A stretch of 64,000 nucleotides of DNA. Origin: Lactuca virosa (lineage: Eukaryota; Streptophyta; Magnoliopsida; Asterales; Asteraceae). Of this stretch, positions 57,346-64,000 are shown in pieces. The position numbers and the translations under genes were made by a program. A model generated the notes under the pieces. It searched no databases. It saw only the letters and a program-made list of their open reading frames with translations, and was not told the origin of the DNA. Numbering within the stretch: the first letter of the stretch is position 1; the number at the start of each line of letters is the position of its first letter. Location: NCBI GenBank assembly GCA_928212115.1, contig CAKMRJ010000001.1, positions 190,301,588 to 190,365,587 of the forward strand, read 5' to 3'.

Positions 57346-59217
57346 GTAAACTGTACTCTGAAATAGTAAACTGTACTCTGAAATAGTAAACTGTAGTCTT
57401 ATTAATAAATAAAACTATATCATGAATGTTCTTGAAATTGTATGTTGTACTTGTGTAATCTGTACTAGAAAAGTAGTGTACTGTAGTAGTGTTTATATGA
57501 AAACTTTCTTGTATGAGTGCCTGGAATCCAACAGTTGTAGTGTAAAAGAGTGTACTGTAGTTTCATTATTTAAAATAAAACCTTTGAAGTAGTGTTAATC
57601 CCGTAAACAAATGTTTTAGTTGATACTATTGTGAGTTTCATATAACCATGCTGATATGTCCTAGTGGCCTCTACGACGTTCTTTAGGCGTCAGAATGTTA
57701 TGACATTTGTCACCCCAGGCCTGCCGGCCTAGCTGTTGCAAGCCGCTCAGGTGCGGGATTGTCAGTCCCGTATAAATTTATACACAAATTCACGCTCTCC
57801 CTTGAGGAGATTCTGGTTATAATTTATAGGACTTGGACTTGTACCCTGATGGGAACAATGAAGTAGTGCCTCACAACCCTGTATTAACTAGTTTACGTGT
57901 AGTGTAGTAGTGTTCTCTTGTACTTGAAACTGTATGTATTACCTTGTAATAGTGGATTTTGTAATGTAAAATAATTATACTTAAATAACTATTTAGTAGC
58001 GTATCCTTGAATTAGTGAAATAGAGTAGTGTTCCATAAACTATACCTATTATAATTTATATTCTTGTTTCTGTATAGTGTTCTTGAACTTGTAAATTAGT
58101 GTAGTGTTTCCCAAACTATATCATTTATAGTTTAAGTGTATGCTCTGTAATGCACTGAAAACCTTTGCAGCTTAACTGTGTGTATAAATTAGTAATAAGA
58201 GAATTGTGAAAAATACCCTTTTGCTCGACATGTTACAAAAGGGTTAAAATATATACATATTTTTATGAAATGTAGCGATAACTCGATTTGAATCAATTGC
58301 AAATGGTTTGAAATAGTTTGAATATTAACACAAGAGTCCCTATGTTTTACTTGTATCCCTCCCCCACCCCTAAAACACAGAAAAATAGTGAAAACGTAGA
58401 GGTATGAACTCACCTCTAGTGCGAGTTCGAGTTTGGATAGCGAAACTATAGAGACGATCCTCAGGCTAGCGTGCGTGAAAATAGTGTTGTCCTAATAATA
58501 TTTAAACACGTAATCATATTTAAATTAGAAAAATAATTAATTAAAGTGTTATACAACACTTAATTTATGTAAGGAATACTTACAAAAATTACCGGGAATT
58601 ATTTGGAGTGTTGCTAGGTGTTTTCGGTATGAAAGTAGGTCCAAATGGAGAGTTTTTAGTGCAATTGCGGATGATTTTGATACTGATCGAAATCAGTCTT
58701 CGGTCCAGGAAAGGTTCTCGGTCCGGAAGGATTTCAGTCTAGTGGTTCTCGGTCCAGATGGTTTTCGGTGAGGTTGAAGATTTGAAGATTGTTCTTGGTG
58801 TTCTTGGTGAATTTATGAAGATTTGAAGGATTTTGCTTGAAGATTTGAAGATTCTTGGATGATACTTGAGAGAAAAATGAGCGTGTTTTCGGTTTGAAAA
58901 GTGAGAAATGACTTATGTTTTCGGGTGATATCATATATATAGCGAGAGTTTTCGGCCAAAAAAGTCCAACCGAAAAGGGTTTGCGGTGAGGGGGTTTGCG
59001 GTCTGAGTTTTCGGACCGAAGAGGGTTTTCGGTGCGAAGGTTCTCGGTTCCAAAGAGACAATTTTTTGATTTTTAAGTGCATTTTATTCCTTTACTAAAT
59101 ACACATAATTAGATGTAAATTTTATTTATATCCAATAGTTTCCAATTACTTGACCCTTGTTTAACTTTCATTGACTTTTGTTGACTTTTATTGACTTGAA
59201 AATAACGGGTTGTTACA
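57346..59217 (-). mobile_element. Solo LTR J, right part
   Basis: It resumes GTAAACTGTACTCTG after element D and ends GGGTTGTTACA. It contains the GTCA-loop hairpin cluster (57655-57780), a minus-strand TATA box (58933-58941) and, directly upstream of that, an array of TTCGG/CCGAA words, including the inverted repeat TTCGG-A-CCGAA near 59007. It is bounded by TCTCC, the probable duplication of TCTTC at 16814. Confidence 0.85.
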
Positions 59218-60640
59218 TCTCCTACTTAGAATCTCCTGACTTTTATGTTTTTATTGTACGCTCTGGTGATCCTTTGTTGATGAGTAGCAATACGGATCTT
59301 GGCAAGATCCCTAAGTTCATCTATAGTGTCGAGATCCTAGGTCAGGATCATGTCATTATGTTTTTGATTTTGAAGGAGGTATCTTGCTGTTGGAATCACC
59401 ACTTCAGTGGTAATCACTGCTTCCGTTCCAAATACTAATGAGTATGGGGGTTTGGCCCATAGCTGCTTTGGAACTGGTCCTGTCTGCCCATAATATAAAA
59501 GGAAGTTCTTCTACACATCTTCCTTTCTTCTCATCCAACCTTTTCTTCAAGTTGTTTACTATAATTTTGTTACTGGATTCACTTGGCCGTTGGCTTGAGG
59601 GTGGACAGGAGTGGACATCACCATCTTGATTCCCCAACCTGTAAAAATTCCCCTCGTTCTTTTGCTTATGAATTGGGATCCATTGTCACATATAATTTCA
59701 GCAGGGATCCCAAACCTGGTCAAGATGTTACATTTGATGAAAGAGACCACCTCTTTGTCTCTTACTTAGACGTAGGCTTAAGCTTCTATCCAATTTAAGA
59801 AATAGTTAGTCATTACTAGCATGAAGACCTTTCCTCTGGGCGCTATTGGCAGCTTTCCTACTATATCCATCCCCTATTTCATGAATGGCCAAGGAGAAAT
59901 GATGGGATGTAGAGATTTTGCTGGTTGGTGTGGGATGTTGCTATGTCTTTGACAGGCGTCACACTTCTGGGCATGAAGGAAGGAATCTTTCTTCATGGGT
60001 TGGCCAGTAGTATCTTGTCCTTAATACTTTGGAGCATCAGGATCTGCCCCCAGTGTGGTTGCCGAAGTCTCCTTCATGTATATCCCTTAGGACCTCTGTA
60101 GCTTCATGATCCTCCACGCACCTATGGTATGGACCTGCTACAGATTTTTTGTACAACTTGACTTGGATTATAACAAACCTTGAGATCCTTGTTCTGAATG
60201 CTCTCTCGCATTTCTCTTCCTTGGGAATCATGCCATTTCGGAGATATATCATGATGGGTTGGATCCAAGATCCTGGAGTCAGAGAGGGATCCTGAATGTT
60301 GGGATCCTGATGTTGGATCGTCGAGTTAGGATCTTCAATTACAGCGATGTCGGTAGTCTCCTTGTGATCGTCGGGATCTTTTAGTCTCTTGGTGGGATCC
60401 TCGATTTCTGGGATCAATACGTGGGTTATAGGGATCCTGGTTTCTAGCGGGATCCTTAAGGAAGATCTTAGATTGGCTAAAGCATCTGCTTCAGCATTGT
60501 CTTCTCTAGGAATCTAGTTTAGGCTAAACGTTTTGAACTCTGAGGCAAGGTTTTTGAGGATTTGGAGATATAGAGCTAGCTTTTCTCCTTTCAATGTATA
60601 GGATCCATTAAAATGGTTGGTTAGTAGTAAAGAGTCGACG
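59218..60640 (-). pseudogene. Element C: integrase region
   Basis: The minus strand shows an HHCC-type stretch (DIHEGDFGNHTGG within 60037-60417), then a catalytic-core segment with IPAEIICDNGSQFISKR and HPQANGQ (59559-59750), then KIIVNNLKKRLDEKKGR in another frame (59404-59637). The spelling matches element B closely, so both belong to one Tat-lineage family. Frameshifts and stops are frequent. The remaining C-terminal part lies across nest J at 16526-16818. Confidence 0.85.
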
Positions 60641-60649
60641 AATACCTGA

Positions 60650-62060
60650 AGATCCTCTATTTGAAGATCCTTGGCTAATTGTAGTCCCATGATTAGCGCC
60701 TCGTATTATGCTTCGTTGTTGGTTGCATTCAATTCACAACTGATTGCTTGGGGTAGGATGTCCCCGTATGGACATTTTAGTATGTTCCCCAAGCCATTTC
60801 CTCTTTGGTTTGATGGCCCATCTGTGAATAGCGTCCATGTTCCCATGTTTTCTTCTTCTAGAAGTTGTCTGGCTTCTATTTCAACTTCAACTCTTAGATC
60901 ATCACTAAAATCAGCCACAAAAATCTGCCAATGCTTGGGAGTTTATGGCGGATCTTGGTTCGTACTTTATGTCATATATTCTTAACTTTACAGACCATTT
61001 CGCCATTATTCCTGAAATTTATGGTTTTCTTATAACATTCTTAATTGGATAGTTAGTTCTTACAATTATAGAGCGTGTTTCAAAATATTGTCTTAACTTA
61101 GTAGAAGTTATTACTAATGCAAGTATAAGTTTTTCAAGATGAGAGTACCTGGTCTCAGGATTCAGGAGACTTTTACTTACGTAGTATATGGGATGTTGGT
61201 CCCCATCGAGATCCTTAGCTAGTACAACGCTTACCGTATTTGAGGATACTGAGAAGTAAAGAAGGAGTGGTTCCCCATCTAGTGGTTTTCTTAATAGGGG
61301 TTGCGAGCTTAAATATTTTTTAACTCTTGGAAAGCATCTTCATGTTCTTGGGTCCACTCGAATCTTTTGTTCTTCTTCAAGATGTCGTAGAAAGGCTTGC
61401 ATCTTTCTGAGGATCTTGAGATGAACCTGTTTAGGGCTGCCACTCTTCCTGTTAATCTCTAAATATCCTTTGTCGAGGATGGCAACTTTAGATCATGGAT
61501 GTCCTTGATTTGTTTTGGGCTCGCTTTAATTCCTCTTTTGGTCACCATATATCTCAGGAAGTTACCCGATCTCATCCCAAAGTGGCATTTGGAGGGATTC
61601 GACTTCATGTTATATTGGTCTAGGATGTCGAAGGCTTCTTCGAGATACTTGAGGCGATCCTCAACTTTTTTTGGACTTCACCACCATCTTATCGATGTAG
61701 ACTTCGATCGTGTCCCCCAGTTTCTCCTTGAACATCTTGTTCACCAACGTCGTGTCTTCTTGGTCAGAGGGCTCCATCTGGATCTGTTGGAATCCTGCCG
61801 TTGTATCCATGAACGTCAGTAGTTCGTGGCCCGCTTTCGCGTCTATCATGGCGTCAAGGTGTGGTAGAGGGAAAGGATCCTTGGGGCAGGCATTGTTAAG
61901 ATCTTTATAGTCCACACACACTCTCCATTTACCGTTCTTCTTTTGTACCTCGACCACATTAGCTAGCCATCTTGGGAACTTCACTTCCTTGATCATGCCT
62001 GTTTTGAGAAGTTTTTCTACTTCTTCTTGTATAACTTGGTTCCTTTCCGGTGCAAATTTT
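60650..62060 (-). pseudogene. Element C: reverse transcriptase and RNase H
   Basis: The minus-strand frame 61996-61661 contains KFPRWLANVVEVQKKNGKWR, CVDYKDLNNACPKDPFPLPH and then jumps to KEKLGDTIEVYIDKMVVKSK. The stretch between QEDTT and the catalytic region is deleted, and the usual YVDDM-type motif reads YIDKM, so the active site is lost. RT homology continues in broken frames to about 61300. RNase H of the Tat type is seen at 60918-60706 (LFTDGPSNQRGNGLG, CELNATNNEA). Confidence 0.85.
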
Positions 62061-62336
62061 CTTATCTTTTGGTGTATTGGCCTGATAGGCGGGTCGATGT
62101 TAAGCTTATGGGTTAATTATGCTTTTGTCGATACCTATCATGTCCTCATGATTCCATGCAAACGTATTGCTTCTGGCCTTGATGAACCTTATGCGATCAT
62201 GCTCGACTTTTTCAGGCATTGAGGATCCTATGAGAATTTTGGCTTCAGGATCCCCAATGTTTAGGGACACTTCTTTTACATCATGTTCTCTTGCTTCTAA
62301 TACGTTTTGTTCCCCCTGCCTTAATTGCTATGCTTG

Positions 62337-63918
62337 TCACGATATCGTTGAGGGCTTCATCAATGTCTTGTAGCATTCCTTGAATTCCTGTTGGTCTCCT
62401 ATGATCTTCATTGTCCCGCATGGGGTGGGCATCTTCACGCATTGATGATACGTTGACGGGACGACCTTAATTTTGTGGATCCACGGTCTACCTAATATGA
62501 CATTATAGGAGGATAATGTGTCAAATAAACAAAAATGTTGTACAAAATTTACCCCCTCTATGTAGATTGGTAGCTTTATTTCGTTGATGGTGTTCTTGGT
62601 TTCACCGTTGAACCCAATCAGTACTGAGGATCTTGCAACTATTTTAGACTCCAGGATGTTCATTCTTCTAAATGTGTCCAAGAGTATGATGTTAACTGAG
62701 GATCCTCCATCGACAAGGATCCTTCTGACGAAATGGTTGGCGATGTATAGAGTAATTACTAATTCGTCATGGTGAGGATCCTGGATGTCCTTCCTATCCG
62801 CTTCTTTGAAGGTGATCTCCTTTTCGTTAGTGATCGTTGTGTTCGTTCGTGGTCCCTTTTTCCTTCTCCGTTTTTGATGCCTTAGTGTGCCTTTTCGTTG
62901 CAGAGTAGGAGGTACCACAAATGTCAAATCCTCCAGAGATCACACTGATTACCTTTGCGTCAATAGGGGGGGGGATCTTGGTTTTTCGAGGATTCTCTGA
63001 GGATCCTGGTCTCTTTCTTTAGTTTTTTCCTTTTTTCTTCCAAATATTTCTTTGAGATATCCCTTGCCCAGGAGGTAGCTGATTTCTTTCCTGAGAGCTA
63101 TGCAATCCTCTGTGACGTAACCAAAGTCTTCATGATACGCATAACATTTGGACTTGTGTTTCCAAGCGGTGGATTTCTCTCCTTTTCTTGGCCATCTTGC
63201 TTTGTCTCCAAGATCCTGCATGGCAAAGATTACACCTAAAATATCCATAGAAAAACAATAGTCAGTAATCTTAGGGAAATCTTCTTCCTCTCCCTCATCT
63301 TCAAGGGTGTTAACCCTATGATGGTTGGGTTTGGAATAAAGTTTTGATTTATAGGATCATTGGGCCGATGAATCGGCCTTCCTATTAGGGTGATCGTAAG
63401 AGCTTGGTGGGTTGCTCCTCTTTTGGATCCCCTTGTCTTCTTCGAGCCTAATGAATCTCAATGCCCTGCTTTTGACTTCACCCATCCTTTTGCATGGGGT
63501 CATTACGAGATCCTTGTAGAAGGGAGAATCCTTCTTTAAGCCCATCTTGAAAAGCTTCGACTGTAGTTGCCATGTCGAGGTTGTGGATACTCAGAGCTTT
63601 CCTGCTAAACCTGTTCACAAAAGTCCTAAGAGATTCCCTAGGATCCTGAACCACTCGATAGAGATCACTAGTGATCTTTTCGAATGTTCTGGTACAAGAA
63701 ATTTGATTGTTAAATAAATTAATCAAATGAGCAAATGATGTGATCGAATAAGGTGGAATGTAAAGGAGCCATTTCAGAGCGGATCCTGTGAGGGTGGAAT
63801 CAAAACCCTTGCACAGACAAGCTCCTTTCAAGTGAGTAGGGATGGGAATAATTTCCATCCTCTCCCTATATTGTGCCACTTGCTCCTCAGGATCCGTTGT
63901 TCCGTCGTAGTGCTTCAT
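62337..63918 (-). pseudogene. Element C: Gag and protease
   Basis: Minus strand. Gag core (63918-63478) has DPEEQVAQYRERM and WLLYIPPYSITSFAHL, the retrotransposon Gag capsid-type region. It continues in another frame (63545-63357) and then in 63248-62949 with CYAYHEDFGYVTEDCIALRK, the degenerate zinc-binding motif usual in Tat elements. Protease follows (62927-62337) with ILVDGGSSVNIILLDTF and YNVILGRPWIHK. Frame changes between the blocks indicate decay. The element's 5' LTR and leader are beyond the right edge. Confidence 0.85.
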
Positions 63919-64000
63919 GTTCGGGGTCTGGAAGCATTTTGGAACTTCAGTGTCAGTTATCGCTGGAATGAATCTGTAGATCCTGTGACTGGTAGGATAT

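Noticed and set aside
16819..59217. A single giant retrotransposon with J as its two LTRs
   Set aside because: The left and right parts of J are different, non-overlapping portions of one LTR that join at the GTAAA duplication; they are not two copies.

Overview
The window is plant nuclear DNA made almost entirely of nested LTR retrotransposons, with one recognisable host-type gene, an RWP-RK (RKD-like) transcription factor. The LTR families, the arrays of ACTCG-N-CGAGT palindromes and the general style suggest an Asteraceae genome, probably a lettuce (Lactuca) relative. That species guess rests on recalled resemblance, not on a search. I saw no tRNA, rRNA, CRISPR or bacterial-type feature.

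Elements are lettered here. A minus-strand Copia-like LTR sits at 210-530. Element A (Ty3/gypsy, + strand, 5' end missing) runs from about 1419 to 10241 and carries solo LTR K (3708-6997). A adjoins element B, a Tat-lineage pol fragment (+, 10242-12736). Element C, a second Tat-lineage copy (-), starts at 12737 and runs off the right edge. It has its 3' LTR, an antisense extra ORF (13626-15218) and a hairpin-rich UTR, and its gag-pol is at 59218-63918 plus 16518-16818. The gap in C is a 42-kb nest: solo LTR J (16819-17267 plus 57351-59217), interrupted by element D (17268-57345, +). D's LTRs are in turn interrupted by solo LTRs I (19378-21613) and E (27318-30135) and by element F (30624-57029, +). 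F is a large non-coding (LARD-type) retrotransposon. It is interrupted by element G (36254-46456, -) and, in its 3' LTR, by the young near-intact element H (48312-56813, +). Five of these insertions (K, D, E, F, H) and G have perfect 5-bp target-site duplications; I and J have 4/5 matches. The order of insertion is therefore B, C, J, D, then E/F/I, then G/H.

The main finding is element G. It is bounded by 3.2- and 3.5-kb LTRs, with primer-binding site, polypurine tract and matching GTGAT duplications. It has lost nearly all of gag-pol and instead contains a complete three-exon RKD-like gene (40442-41549), antisense to the element. The duplications imply that LTR, gene and LTR inserted as one unit.

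The second theme is structure. Several LTR families, the LARD and the Tat 3' UTRs carry arrays of short hairpins in which loops are conserved while stems change in a compensatory way. The clearest are an 18-nt loop (TTCCTTGTTTGGTTGTGG) inside arms of unrelated sequence, GNRA-type hairpins in F's LTR, two 44-bp hairpin minisatellites in F, and alternating hairpins in the Tat UTRs. These look like RNA elements, possibly for packaging, dimerisation or 3'-end formation. In addition, most LTR families carry their own palindrome array just upstream of the TATA box.
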